A DNA stretch of 64,000 bases from Cryptomeria japonica (taxonomy: Eukaryota; Streptophyta; Pinopsida; Cupressales; Cupressaceae). How positions within the stretch are numbered: the stretch's first letter is position 1; each line of letters starts with the position of its first letter. The notes beneath the pieces are model-generated. The model had not been told where the DNA came from. It searched no databases and saw only the letters and a list, made by a program, of their open reading frames with translations. The translations under genes and the position numbers were made by a program. Shown piece by piece: positions 25,641 through 38,800 of this stretch. The stretch covers positions 571,389,095-571,453,094 of the forward strand of contig NC_081405.1 in the NCBI RefSeq assembly GCF_030272615.1. Direction: 5' to 3'.

Positions 25641-26055
25641 GTCGAACTTATCTCTTCTCTCAATTGTAGGTAGTTTCTAGGAATAATTTAAAGATGAAAT
25701 TTCATATTCAATGTATTAAATTATAAGTTGATTCATAAAATGGACATCCTCTGGCCAAGCATGCTAATAGAATGTTGATTCATTAATGGACAATTTCTGA
25801 CCATGTATGGCTAGTAATTTGGTTGGTGCTGCAAATGGACATCCTTTGACTATTTGGTTGATGCTTCTCCATGCAATTTATTTATCGAGTCCAAAATTAA
25901 AACTCCTAAGACAAATAACTTTCTTGACTTGGCCGATTGAGAGCCTCTGTTTTTTCTTTAAATATGAATCATCACCAGTTATTTTTTTCTATTCTTGTTG
26001 GATACACAGGAAGTCCTCGAGATAAGTAGTAAAGATCTTCATTTTAGTTTTGCGA
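25641..26055 (+). promoter_or_regulatory. 5' flank of UGT1 pseudogene
   Basis: The upstream sequence shared with UGT2 includes CTTGACTTGGCCGA, at about 25926 here and about 51058 upstream of UGT2, plus GGACATCC blocks related to repeat R. It is the likely former promoter and leader. I see no convincing TATA box to fix a start site. Confidence 0.35.
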
Positions 26056-26283
26056 ATGTCAATGGATGGACTGCAAAAACCACACATGGCGGTGTTACCA
26101 TTTCCTGCACTGGGTCACTACATTCCTCTGTTGGAGCTCTCAAGGCTTGTTGGATCCCAAAATATGACAGTCAGCTTTGTCACTACTCCAGCCAACGCAC
26201 CTCTCTTTTAGGACTTTATTGATGAAGCTATAAACTGGGGTATTGATCTTCGTCTTCTAGTCCTTCATACGCCACACATGGAA

Positions 26284-26575
26284 TGAAGATATGATTTCCG
26301 AGCTGGAGATGAGAACGCACAGTCAACCTTAGATTTTTATTTTTTTTCTTAGTTTTTTTGTTTGCCTTAAAAGAATCAGTAGTTCTTAAAACTACGATAG
26401 CTTTATGCTTAGTTTTTTAGTTTTAAAACAGTCTTTCAATAAATCAAGACTATGTAATTATAATTATAATTATAATTAAATGTTTAATATCATTATTATA
26501 AGTTCTAAGAAATTACTCACAGCCTTCTTCTTTTCAATTCTGTTTTCTGTTTCTCTCTAATTTCTAGATCTTTCA
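26284..26575 (+). repeat. 5' LTR of copia 1
   Basis: 292 bp, TG...CA. It shares with the 3' LTR the lines AATCAGTAGTTCTTAAAACT and CTTCTTCTTTTCAATTC. It lacks about 36 bp present in the 3' LTR around 31640-31705. Confidence 0.9.
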
Positions 26576-26577
26576 TT

Positions 26578-26589
26578 TGGTATCAGAGC
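26578..26589 (+). other. Primer binding site of copia 1
   Basis: TGGTATCAGAGC, two bases after the 5' LTR. This is the usual plant copia site complementary to the 3' end of initiator methionine tRNA. Confidence 0.9.
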
Positions 26590-26645
26590 AGGTTGCAAGA
26601 GTTCTGATTGTGCAGGTTGTAGGTTATAACAACAGTTATTTCCAG

Positions 26646-29600
26646 ATGGCTAATAGAAAAGATTTAACATTTCAGCTTCCATTGTTTACTGGACAAAACT
26701 ATGATTATTGGAGTATCAAGATGAAGACCCTACTTTTAACCAAGATCTCTGGGAATTTGTGGAAGGTGGATACACCAAAAAAGTTGATCAGAATAAATTC
26801 AATACATGGACACCACAACAGAAAAATCTGCTGAAAGAAGATAGAAAGAAGGATAACAAAGCTCTTTTCACCATTCAATCTGCCTTGGATGTTTTAATTT
26901 TTCCTCGAATTTCCAGTCTAACAAAATCAAAGGATGCATGGGAGGCTCTACAAACTGCATACCAAGGTATAGATAAAATCAAATTGATAAGACTTCAAAC
27001 TTTTTGAAGATAATTTGAAAATTTGAGGATGAAAGAATCCGAGTCTATTCATGAGTTTATTAAAAGGACTCAAGGTATTATGAATCATCTTAGGACTGAA
27101 GGTGAAACTATATCAGATCAGAAAATTCTAGAAAATTTTTTGAAGTCTCTTCCTCCTAAATTTGATCTAGTAGTAATTGTTATTGAAGAAAGTAAAGATC
27201 TAACTACTTTCAAAGTTGTAGAATTAATTGATTCTTTGCAGTCTCATGAAGAGCGTATGCAACATTCTATGGAAATTTTTGTGCAAGCTTTCCATTCTTC
27301 TATGAATATTGAGAAAAAATACAAATCTCCTCCCTCACATACTATTAAATATCAAGGTGAATCTTTTGGTAATAACAGAGGAAGAGGTAGAGGAAGAGGA
27401 TGAGGAAATAACAAAGGAAGAGGTAGAAGTTCTATTGATAGAAGGAGTATACAATGCATATATTGTGAAAGATATGAGCACTATGAATCTAAGTGCAAGA
27501 AGAAGAAATCTGACTTGAATAAATCAAGAACTAGTTATGCAGAAGAATATTCTGACGCAAAGAATTCTACATTCTTTGCATGTAATTTGGCAAAAGAACC
27601 CCAAGAGGATGTTTGGTTCTTAGACAGTGGTTGTTCAAATCACATGACAGGTAAATCTGATTTCTTTGTCAAATTAGATGATTCAATGAGGAGTAAAGTT
27701 AAATTTGGAGTTGATAAGGAGGTTGATGTAATGGGAAAAAGTACCCTTGCAGTCAAGACTAAGCAAGGAGACACTACAAATATCAATAATACTTTCTTTA
27801 TGCAAGAATTATAGCATAGTCTTTTGAGCATAGGACAACTTCTAGAAAAGAACTATAAAGTTGTATTTGAAGATAGCTGCTGCAAGATTTTTGATAAATC
27901 TAATAATCATCATCTTGTAGCAAAGACTTATAGGACAGCTCAAATAGATTGTTTCCTCTCAAATTGGTTTCTAGTAAGTTACATGCACTAAAATCAACCA
28001 TAGATGATTCATGGTTATGGCATCAACGATATGGTCATCTGAATTTTCAAGGGATAAGTTTATTGAATAAGAAGAATATGGTGCAAGGTCTTCCTCCAAT
28101 CAAGGAAAAAGAAGAAGTTTGTTTGGGGTGTTCACTTGGCAAGCATCACCGAGATAGTGTTTCGGGGGGCAAATCTTGGAGAGCCAAATCTCCTCTAGAG
28201 CTTGTGCATACTAACATTTACGGTGATATGCAAGAGCCATCATTGGGTAAGAACCTTTATTTTTTGACATTCATTGATGATTACTCTTTCCACACTTGGG
28301 TTTATTTTTTGAAGTAGAAATATGAAGCCTTTGCATGCTTCAATAATTTTAAAGCACTGACTGGAAAACAAAGCGGGTATCCTGTCAAGATACTCAGAAC
28401 AGATAGAGGGGGAGATTTTACTTCTAATGAGTTTGCTGATTTTTGTGCTAAGAATGGCATCCAAAGATAGCTTACTGCCGCATATACATCTCAGCAAAAT
28501 GGTATTGTTGAAAGAAAGAACCATACAATTATGGAAATGGCAGGAAGCATGCTACAAAAAAAATCCTCCAAATAGTTTTTGGGGAGAAGCAGTGGCCACT
28601 ACGGTATATATTCTCAACTGTAGTCCCACGAAAGCAGTTCAAAATCTGACTCCAAAGGAATCCTGGAGTGGTCACAAGCCTTCAGTGGCTCATCTTCAAG
28701 TCTTTCGATGCTTGGCATATGTGCATATTCCAGATCAAAAGCGAAATAAGTTGGGTGCAAAATCCCAACTTTGTATCTTGGTGGGCTACTCTACTACAAC
28801 TAAAGGCTATAGATTGTACAATCTCAAGACAAAGCAATGGATAGTTAGCCAGGATGTGATTTTTGATGAAGGGGGAGTATGGCAGTGGAAAGATGATGTG
28901 CACAAAAATCTATCAATAATCATAAACATGGAAGATAACAGTGTTCCTCCTCTCCCCACAAGCTTAAGTGGAAGTTCTAGCTCCAGTTTCAGTCCTTCAA
29001 GCTCACCTAGTTCTTCAAGTAGCACAAACTCGGGTGAAGATTCACCTCCACCATCACCTCCAGCATCCGTTTCATGAAAGGTACAAAGTTTGGTTGATAT
29101 TTATCAGAGGAGTGCCAATATAAATCCATTTGTTAATTTTGCTTTGTTTAGTACAATTAAAGTTGAACCCTCTGTGTATGAAGAAGCAGTGAAAGAACCT
29201 GTATGGGTTAATGTTATGGATGATGAAATAAATTTCATTTATAAGAATAATACTCGAGAATTAGTTCCACTTCCCAAAGGTAAGTAGGTGATTGGTGTAA
29301 AATGGATATACAAAGTCAAATATCATGCAGATGGCTCAGTAGAATGGCATAAGGCAAGACTAGTTGCCAAGGGGTTTACAAAAACTCCTAGAGTGGATTA
29401 TGCAAAAAAATTTGCTCCAGTGGCTCGTCTTGATATAGTTAAGATTATATTGACTATTGCAGCATAATACAAGTGGCCAATATTTCAGAAGGATGTGAAA
29501 TCAACATTTCTTGATGGTGACATAGATGAGGAAGTTTATGTGGAACAACCTATGCATTATGAAGCTCCATAAAAAGAACACTTATTCTAAAAGTTGAAGA

Positions 29601-31509
29601 AAGCCCTTTATGGGTTGAAGCAAGCTCCTTGTGCCTGGTATGGTAGGATTGATAGTTATTTCATGAAGAAAGGATTCAATAGAAGCCACTCAAAGCCTAC
29701 CTTGCGTGTTTAACGTATTGGTAATGATATTCTCATAGTTTGCCTCTATGTTGATGATTTGATTTATATAGGTAATAGCAAAGCTCACACGAAGAAGTTT
29801 CAAGCAAAAATGAAACAAGAGTTTGAAATGTCAGATCTGGGACTTATGGACTATTTTCTTGGTGTGGAAGTACAAAAAACATCAGAAGGTATATTTATTT
29901 TTCACTCCATGTATATAATTGATTTAATGAAGAACTTTAACATGGTGACGTGCAAAGCATTTGCAACCCCCATAGCCCTCGGTGAAAAACTAACCAAGGA
30001 ACATGTCAGTCCCAAGGTTGATGCAACTTGGTATAGGAGTTTGGTTGGTAGCCTCATGTACCTCACAACCAAGAGACCTGATATTATGTATGTTGTGAGC
30101 CTCATCACTCGGTTCATGCAAGATCCACATGAGTCACATTGGCAGGTTGCTAAAAGAATTTTGAGGTATGTGAGTGGTACACAAAATTTTGGCATTAAGT
30201 ATTCTCCCACTGACAAGTTTGAACTAGTTGGTTATACAGATTCAGATTGGGCCAGTTCAGTGGATGATAGGTGTAGACACTCAAAATTGTCATGTCTAAT
30301 TAAATAAATATTTTATTTATTTAATTATCTAAGCCTAATTCTTCTATTAATTAAATAAATTTTTATTTATTTAATTAATTCATTTATCCTCTTCTAGCCT
30401 TATTTCTCATTTAAATAAATACATTTATTTATTTAAATTATCCTTTTCCTAAATTAAATAAATATTTTATTTATTTAATTGTCCTATTTCTTCTATTAAT
30501 TAAATAAATCTTTATTTATTTAATTAATTCATTATCTTTTTCTACACATGACACATGTCATTCATCTCTTAATTCATACACTACCTACCTCTTTCATTAT
30601 TTTATTATTTCCTCTACCTACCCTCTAATCCTAGCCGACCTCTCTTTTTACACCTCTCAATCTTAACCCTCCATTTCTCATTGTGTCTTCTATTTAAAGA
30701 GATGCCTTCTTCATTGTCAAACCCTAATGACATATCCTAATGACACATGCTAATGACTGATTTTGGAGTACTTGGCTACACTACAATTCCACTTGCAACC
30801 ACATTCCGTTCTTTGTTGAGCTCTTGTGCATACAAAAATCTGAGAGCAAATATATCAAGCAAGATCAATGGAGATAGGAAGAATGGAGATCAAAACCCTA
30901 TTGGACATGTGATGGTATAATCTTTGTGATTTTGAGTTATTTGCATTGTCTTAGGTTATCTTCATATGTTATGGTGGATCTTTGTTCATTGTTAGGCTAG
31001 GGTTTAGTGGTTGAATTCATTTAGCCTTTCAATATTGTTGTTTATTGTTATCCATTTTCACCATAAACAATAGGAAATCAACATCTAGTTATGTGTTTTC
31101 ATTTAGCTTTGGAGTTGTATCTTGGAGTAGTAAGAAATAGGCAACAGTGGCTCTTTCTTCAGCAAAAGCAGAATACATGGCAGCTTCATCGACAAGTTCT
31201 CAAGCGGTATGGATTAGAAGGATGTTGACAAATTTATATTTGGTTCCTGAGCATCCAACCACCATCTATTGTGATAACAACACTACTATTTCCATGACAA
31301 AGAATCCAGTATTTCATGCTAGAATAAAGCACATAGAGATCCATCATCATTACATTCGTGACTTGGTTCAAGATGGACAAGTGAAGTTGCAATTATGTCC
31401 TTCATCGGAACAAGCTGCTGATATTTTCACCAAAGCTCTTCCATTCTCGACTTTTGTTGGTTTCAGAAATCACTTAGGTCTCACCTCCATTCATCATTTG
31501 AGGGGAGAT
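26646..31509 (+). pseudogene. Copia 1 gag-pol polyprotein, degenerate
   Basis: Gag starts at 26646 (MANRKDLTFQLPLFTGQNYD) with a frameshift near 26730. A CCHC zinc knuckle (CIYCERYEHYESKC) lies near 27450-27490. The protease motif WFLDSGCSNHMTG is near 27615. The pre-integrase HHCC region (WLWHQRYGHLNF, VCLGCSLGKHH) is at about 28010-28150. The integrase core (TDRGGDFTSNEF, then GIVERKNHTIMEMAG) is at 28400-28550. Reverse transcriptase is at about 29280-29900 with the catalytic YVDD line (CLYVDDLIYIGN). RNase H (GYTDSDWASSVDD) starts near 30225. It is interrupted by the solo LTR and resumes at 31075 to end near 31512. Multiple stops and frameshifts show it is inactive. Order and motifs are those of Ty1/copia. 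Confidence 0.9.
30272..31069. mobile_element. Solo LTR nested in the RNase H region of copia 1
   Basis: 798 bp starting TGTAGACACTCAAAATTG and ending ATAAACA, flanked by ATAGG at 30267-30271 and 31070-31074. Removing it and one ATAGG rejoins the copia RNase H reading frame (VDDR/KSTSSYVF). The left 270 bp are built of TTAAATAAATAAA-type palindromic runs. A TCTATTTAAA box near 30689 could be its promoter. No internal domain or second LTR is present, which is how recombination between two LTRs leaves a solo copy. TGTAGACAC starts are common in plant Ty3/gypsy LTRs, so gypsy origin is an inference. Confidence 0.85.
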
Positions 31510-31837
31510 TGAAAATATGATTGCCAAGCTGGAGCTAAGAACGCACAGTCAGCTTTAGATTTTTTGTTTGCTTTAACATAATCAGTAGTTCTTAAAACTA
31601 CGATAGCCTTATGCTTATTTTTTGAGTTCTAAAATAGTCTTTAGCTAGTTTTTTTAGTTTTTTTTAGCTTTTCTTTATTCTGATCTATGTTAATGATCAT
31701 CAGCTCTATAAATCAAGACTATTTAAATATAATTATAATTAAAAAATTTAATATAATTATTTTCAGTTCTATGAAATTACTCACAACCTTCTTCTTTTCA
31801 ATTCTTTTTTATGTCTCTCTAATTTCTAAATCTTTCA
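31510..31837 (+). repeat. 3' LTR of copia 1
   Basis: 328 bp, TG...CA, directly followed by the TGGAA target duplication and the resumed UGT1 sequence. Confidence 0.9.
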
Positions 31838-33110
31838 TGGAAGGCTTACCAGAGGACCGAGAAAGCACCAACGTTTGTCCCCTAGAGTCCCACAACAATA
31901 TATTTGCGCTGGCCAACAAGATCCAAGAACCCTTTGATGCTTGGATGAAACTGCAGTTTAAAGAACAAGAAATGGCAACACCGCCAGTCTGTGTGGTGTT
32001 AGATTCGATCATGGGGTGGGCATGACAGAGCGCCGAAAATTTTTCAATTTCTTGCGTGGAGTCTAATCTCATTGGAGCATTTGGAGCCAGCATGACGAAC
32101 TCTGTCGCACGTTCGATCATGCAAGAGGTGTTGGTGAAACAAGGGAAGACTGTCTTGTGTTGAGCTTGGATCTTCCCAGGCCTGTTAGATTCAAAAGGAA
32201 TGAGATAAACCAAGATTATTGGAGTCCATATGAGATAAATCCGATCACGAAGTTTATTTTGCCGATGTTACAGATCGTTAATAAGGGCGTGTCGGGAATG
32301 ATACTAAATACTTTCGAAGAGTTGGAGTCTGAGTATGTCGAGCACCTGAGAAACCTAACAGGAAAATCAGTGTGGGCTATAGGACCCCTACTTCTGATGA
32401 CTTATTTTGGTGGAGTGGGTAATAAGTTTAGCACGCACGAGAAAATGACGGACATTCCGGCAGATGAGCTTGTGCAGTGGCTGAACTCTCAAAGGATAGG
32501 ATCAGTTGTGTACATTTCATTTGGAAGAGGGGTTAAACTTTCTAAAGAACAAACAAAGGCCTTAGCGAGAGGGAAAGAAGGCAACAAACAGTACTTCGTT
32601 TGGACTATCAAAGTGACGGAATCTGGGAGCTCAGGAAATGCAGAGTATCTTCCAGAGGGCTTTGTGGAGCGAACAAAGGACCAAGGGTTGGTCATATGGG
32701 GCTAGGCCCCGTAGCCCTTGATTCTTTTGCATCCTTTTGTAGGGACATTCATGAGCCACAGCGGGTGGGACTCTACGCTTAAGAGCTTAACTCTTGGAGT
32801 ACCCATAGTCAGATGGCCTATGTTTGTGGAATAGTTTCTTAATATGAGAACTATGGGGGAAATGGGTGTGGGGATTCAATTTTATGAACATCCCGATGGG
32901 GTTCCAGACGAAGAAGAGGTGAGGGAGGTTTTAAGGCAGGTGATTAGTGATGACAAAGGTAAAGAGATGTGAACGATTGTGCAGAAGGTGAAGGAGATGG
33001 CTAGTAAAGTTATTGGAGATGGAGGATCTTCCAAAGTAAATGTCCAGGGGTTTGCAAGTGAAATTCACAAGTTGCTGAAGATGAGACAACAACAATCAAG
33101 TTTTCCCTAA

Positions 33111-34334
33111 GTTGTGTACACAAACTGGTTCTGTGAGCTCAGTTTAAGATTATGTTTTCCGATTTGGTAGTAAGAGGGAGTGAGGTAGCATATTATGGTG
33201 TTATCTATTTTGGTTTTTATTTTGTATTTATTTTGGGGATTAGATTATGTTTATGAGATAAGGGTGGATGGGTTTGGTTTGTGTCACCATCTTTTCATTG
33301 TTACTTGAACACAAGGTGAAATAAAAATATATTTTTGAAAATCTTATGTTGACTTGACAATACAATTGGTTAATTTTTTTAGTGAGCTACAATCATCATA
33401 TTATATAGAAGACATTATATAAAAATAATGTACACAAAAAATCAATAACAACACAAAGTAAATTCAAATAATTTAATTTCAAATTTTAATCAAGATTTTT
33501 TTTTGAAATTGAGTTTATGTTTCATTGTGTATTTAGATTTTTTTAGAAGTATGTTATTTTTTATGGGGAATTTCTTGTTTGATTAGATTTATTTAATTAT
33601 TAAAGTATTTATATTTCTTACAGGAACTATTCAAATAGTTTTAAAAGTTTTATATAACTAGTGTAGTGTTGTTTAGAAATAATTTTACAGTGAATTCAAA
33701 TTTACAATTACCTCTCATGAAAGTATATTAATCCAAAATCAATTATAAATTTAAAGAATGATGATAGACAGAAAATCTATATTACTAGCTAACATTAAAC
33801 TAAATCTCTTCTAGTGATTAACTTAACTACCTAACTTGAAATGAAATGTGAACACTCACACCTTGATATGGAAGTCCTTATATATGTAAGATTTGTGTAT
33901 TGACATTAGATTAATCAACGACCTAGTTCACATTAAAATCCTTCTACTTTTGATGGTAATTTTCATAGTGATGTCATTAGTAGTAGTTGATGGATAAGAG
34001 AAGGAGCTTGTGAAAGAGGTGCAATGGTAGGTTTTGTATGGGAGGTGTAGCAAAGGATGTTGTTGCAAATGATGCAGACTCTTAGGATCTATAAGAGGTG
34101 AGATTTGTAGGTTGGTTGTCATGTTTTTGTTTGGTGCCCCTATGGAAGATCATATTGTCCTGGGGTGGGAACAACTTCTTGTTCGATCTTTGTGTTATGA
34201 AGGGGTTGAATCTATTGTTGTTGCTTGTGGGGCTTTCTCTCCTTTCCTCTATTTTTGCTAGCCTTTATTTGTTTGACTTTGAATGAGGTGGAGCATTTTG
34301 TGGTAATTTTGTTGGGTTCTTCTTTAACATGTTT
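33111..34334. other. UGT1 3' flank and AT-rich spacer
   Basis: No gene supported. The 3' untranslated region of UGT1 probably lies in the first 200-250 bases. The remainder is AT-rich, with short unsupported frames at 33928-34286. Confidence 0.4.
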
Positions 34335-34339
34335 GGTGG

Positions 34340-35812
34340 TGTTGGCAATATTACATTATAAGGATATTGAGAAGGTTGTTGATGATTATGGACATAATTG
34401 ATTAAAGATGTTTTACTATCTTGATATTATTATTTTGTCATTGATGTCAAGAAATTGATTTTCTAATTCAGTATGATGTTGCTATATCTTGAGAAGTATG
34501 ATATGAAGATTATAAAGAAGTCGGTAAAGACACAGGAAAGAATATGATGAATAAGGGGATAAGATATTCAATGGGCAACTACTATCGAGTTAGACAATGA
34601 TGAGATCTTGATGTTTTAGATTGTTTTAACATCATACATATGTTGTAAAATAAAAAGGTTAATACTATACTATGTTATCAAGCAAAGAACCTACTCGGTA
34701 AACCCTAAGGTTATCGCAGTCGGTTAATGAAGACAGAATGTCTACTGAGTGAAGTTTAGTATTCACCGAGTTGTAACCGAGCTATAACATAATGCATTAA
34801 ATGTTTACATGTGATATTTAATGAAAGAAGCTGATGAGCTCGAGCGGATCAATGATTGGTAAGCCGTGGAAGAAGTTTGTTAAGCGAATCTAAGGCAATG
34901 GAAAGTCGGCAATGGAAAGTTGGCAAGAAGATCTATAGCTCAGATTGAACCGCATTACCCTAATACAAGTTCCAAGGTGGGGTAAAACATTTTTAGATCG
35001 AAAGATACAATGAACCTAGACAAGATTAAAAGATCTGATGGCTATGATTGATCATGGGAAATGTGATCAAGGAGATTAAGTGGTTAGAAGATTGTCTATA
35101 AATAGGAAACTGTTGATAAACAATGGATGTGGGCAAGTGTATGCACAGGGATGCTACATAGTGATTACCGAGCACAGAAGCTTGAAGACCTATTAGAATA
35201 ACAGAGTATTGATGCCCAACAGATAGACAAGATTAGTTCTATGTCTAGATTGTATTGAACAAATAGGAATCTGCTTTAGCATTTTAGATGTGAAGTTGCA
35301 GACAGATTGTATTACTGTTATTTTGTGAAAGTCATAGGAAATCTCTTAACCAAGTGGACTTAACAGTCTTATATGTAAATCCTCTAACAAGGTGACATTC
35401 TGATTGAGTGTTTGAAATCCTTTGACAAGGTCACTTCTAACAAAGTGAAGATCCTAACAGATCTAAGGGAAATCTCTTAACCGGGTCACATCTAGCAATG
35501 TGTTTGTAATCTTTAACAGGATTTAACTGAGCATACTCTAGAAGAGTATATTTCTTAGTTGGTCTGAAATCCCACAATGGTTTTTCCCTATTTGGGTTTC
35601 CACATTAAATCTGGTGTTATAAGGTTTATATTGTTCATATGCTTTTGAGTTTGCATGTTTGACAGTTTTTGGTTATATGACTGATATATATGTTACCGAG
35701 GTTGAACTGATGTTTTTATGGATGATTAAGTTTGTATGATTCACCCCCCCCACCCTCCCTCTCATCTTGTTGGCTACTGGATCTGTACTTATATTAAGTA
35801 TCAGAACTATCA
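34340..35812 (+). repeat. 5' LTR of copia 2
   Basis: 1473 bp. Compared with the 3' LTR it has one extra short duplicate (CAATGGAAAGTCGG repeated at about 34895-34920). It lacks the duplicated AACCTAGTCGGTAAACCCT unit of the 3' LTR. Confidence 0.9.
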
Positions 35813-35814
35813 AT

Positions 35815-35826
35815 TGGTATCAGAGC
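35815..35826 (+). other. Primer binding site of copia 2
   Basis: TGGTATCAGAGC two bases inside the 5' LTR, of the initiator methionine tRNA type. Confidence 0.9.
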
Positions 35827-35876
35827 TTTGGACTGTAAAAGAAAAGTTTAAAGTCACTTGAGTTAAAGATCCAAAG

Positions 35877-38800
35877 ATGTATAAGAGGGATGCACCTAAG
35901 CTGAATACGTCAAGTTTCTCTACATGGCAGAAAAGGATGAAACTACATCTATCAGGACTTGGAGAATATGCTATATACTATCTAGAGAATGATTTTGTTG
36001 CACCAAGCACCTATCCATTGACTATGGAAGAGATAAAGGCGAAGAAAGAACATATTCAAGCAATGATTGAAATAACATCTGCATTGACCGATTCTGAGTT
36101 TAATGATCTAGAAGGCTGCAATGATGCAAAGGCAATGTGGACTAAGCTCATATCTGTATTTGGAGGAGATGAACATGTTCAATGAGAAAAAGTAGATAGT
36201 TTAAGAGGACAAATTGAATCTATGAGGATGAATGAAGGTGAGAACATAACCCAGTACAGTACAAGACTAAAGGAGATTGTAAATCAAATCAAAGGAGCAA
36301 GAGGAACTATTGAAGAAAAGGATGTGACAAGTAAGTTGTTAAGAATCCTTCTACCTACCTATGCAATCCGAGTCTCTGCAATCAATGAATTGAGGTCTGT
36401 ACCTAATATGCCAGTTTCCTTGGATGCTACTATGGTAAGCTACATGCATTTGAGTTAAGTAATTTTGATAACAGTGGGTCATCGGTAAATAAAGTTGAAT
36501 CTGCACTTAGTTCTTTTCATCTGAATGAATCTAATGATTACAATGAAAGAAAGTATAAGTACTCTGAAGGAGATCACAATGGAGCAAGTGAAAGATTTTG
36601 GAAGAACATGGAAGAGGTACACAAACTGTATGAAGAAATCAGAAAGCAAGAAGAGTTTGAAGCACTATTGGCCAAAAGGTTACCGAGAGGCAAAAGTAAG
36701 TATAAAGGAAAACTACCTTTGAAATGTTTCAATTGTGATAAGATTGGACATATGGCTTCTAACTGTCTTGACAAAGATTTCACTGAAAAGAGAGATTACC
36801 GAGATGATAGACAGAAAGATAACCATTACAGAGGACACCAAGAGTTCAGAAGAAGAGATAGAAAGACATGCTTAATTGTTGATGAGGAATCTGACGATGA
36901 TAAATCAGATGAGACTGATACAGAGGAAGTTGTTTATGTGGCTATCAAGGATGGATTAGATGAAGAAAGGTATGAAGAAAAAGCCCTAATATCTCACATA
37001 AACACTAATGATTTTTGGATTATAGATAGTGGATGCTCACATCATATGACAGGAGATAAACACAAGTTTGTTATGTTAGAAGATTATGATGGAGGCTATG
37101 TTAGATTTGGTAATGACGCACCATGTCCGGTAAGAGGTAAAGGATCCATAACACTTCTTGATAATGCAAGATGCAATGATGTTTATTGGGTTGAAGGTTT
37201 GAAATATAATTTGTTGAGTGTAGCACAGCTAAACAACACAGGTTACCGAATAGAATTTCATAAAGGAATTGTCAAAGTTCATGACAAGAATGGAATGTTA
37301 GTTGCTACTGGGACACAAACAAAAGGTAATACATTTCACCTTGACTCAACTCACAATAAGTGTTTGCATGCAAAGATTGATAATACCTAGTTATGGCATA
37401 AAAGGTTTTGTCATTGTTAATTTTGATAATCTGATCAAAATAAGTAAGAAGCACCGAGTAAGAGGTCTACCGAGTCTTGAAAAACCTGAGAATGCTATGT
37501 GTCGAGGATGCCAGATGGGTAAGATGACAAGATCTAGCTTTACAAGTAAGTCCTACACTTATAAGGGAATTTTAGATCTTGAGCACACTGATCTTTGTGG
37601 TCCTATGAAAGTTCAAAGTTATTATGGTAGTAAGTATTTCATATTATTTGTGGATGATTATTCAAGGATGATGTTAGTAATGTTTTTAAAAGAAAAATCA
37701 GAAGCTTTTCAAATGTTTAAATGGTACAAGGCAAGAGTTGAAAATGAAACAGGAAGACAACTGAAATGTCTTAGATCAGATAGAGGAGGAGAGTTTACAT
37801 CTGATGAGTTCAACCTATTTTGCAATGATCATGGTATAAAAAGACAAGTCTTTGCACCGAGAACTCCACAGCAGGATGGAATAGCTGAAAGAAGAAACAG
37901 ATCTATTGTGGATTGTGCTAGAACACTGATGATTGAGAAGAAGGTTCCACAAACATTTTGGAGAGAAGCAATAAGCACAACTGTTTACAACTTGAACCGA
38001 GTTCAATTGAAGAAAGGTACTTTGAAGACACCTTATGAAATCTAGTATGGCGAGAAACCTAATGTAAGTTATTTTAAGATCTTTGGAAGTAAATGCTATG
38101 TTCATAAAGATGATAGAAATGGAAAGTTTGATCAGAAAAGTGAAGAAGGAACATTTCTAGGATATTCTTCTAGAAGCAAAGCATTTAAATGTCTGATCAA
38201 ATCATCTAACAAAATAGTAGAAAGTGCAAATGTGAAAATTGATGAATTTGCAGAAAGAAATGATGAAGGATATTCCAAAGAACCAGAAGACTATGATGAA
38301 TTTGTCTATGTGCAACCGAGAAGTCCAACCGAGATAACTATTGAAGAAAATGAAGAAGATATCCAGTTACCGAGTGATGAAGAAGATCATACAGAGCCTA
38401 CCGAGCCTGTATTAGCCAAGTATGTTAGAAGGCACCATGCACCAAGTCAGATTATAGGGGATAAGGATGATCCAGTGATGACAAGGAACAAACTGAGACA
38501 GAACACATGTTTGATATCTGAATTTGAACCGAGAATAGTGAAAGAGGCATTTAACAGTGAAGATTGGATAAATGCTATGACAGAAGAGATTGATCAAATC
38601 AAGAAGAATGACACATGGACACTGGTCCCAAGACAAAAGGACAAAAATATAATCAGTACAAAGTGGATCTTCAGAAACAAGCTAAATGAAAAAGGTGAGG
38701 TCATTTGGAACAAAGCAAGATTAGTTTGCAAAGGTTATGCCCAAGAAGAAGGAATTGATTATGGTGAGACTTTTGCACCTGTTGCTAGACTTGAAGGAGT

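Larger units (their letters stand above)
26284..31837 (+). mobile_element. Ty1/copia LTR retrotransposon 1, inserted in UGT1
   Basis: LTRs at 26284-26575 and 31510-31837 both start TGAA and end CA. TGGAA lies immediately outside each end (26279-26283 and 31838-31842) as a 5-bp target duplication. A primer binding site TGGTATCAGAGC at 26578-26589 (initiator methionine tRNA type) follows the 5' LTR. A purine-rich TTGAGGGGAGA at 31498-31508 precedes the 3' LTR. Domain order gag, protease, integrase, reverse transcriptase, RNase H defines copia. The LTRs differ by indels, with the 5' LTR about 36 bp shorter. That suggests this is an old insertion. It carries a solo LTR at 30272-31069. Confidence 0.95.
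26056..33110 (+). pseudogene. UDP-glycosyltransferase pseudogene (UGT1), split by a copia element
   Basis: The first part, 26056-26283, begins ATG and encodes HMAVLPFPALGHYIPLLELS and TVSFVTTPANAP, the N-terminal acceptor-side start of family-1 plant UGTs with its GH motif. The second part resumes at 31843 (GLPEDRESTN) and runs to a stop at 33108-33110. It includes VVYISFGRGVKLSKEQTKAL, YLPEGFVERTKDQGLVIWG and a frame-shifted remnant of the C-terminal sugar-donor (PSPG) box around 32700-32830. Such enzymes transfer glucose from UDP-glucose to small molecules in the cytosol. The gene is dead. There are stops at 26209-26211, 32023-32025 and 32703-32705, frameshifts near 32150 and 32710, and a 5.55-kb copia insertion at 26284-31837. 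Removing the insertion and one TGGAA restores reading continuity across the break (HME/GLPED). A related N-terminal fragment is at 51076-51473. Confidence 0.85.

Noticed and set aside
36574-36783. Minus-strand frame across the copia 2 gag region
   Set aside because: It is a shadow of the sense gag frame with its zinc knuckle.
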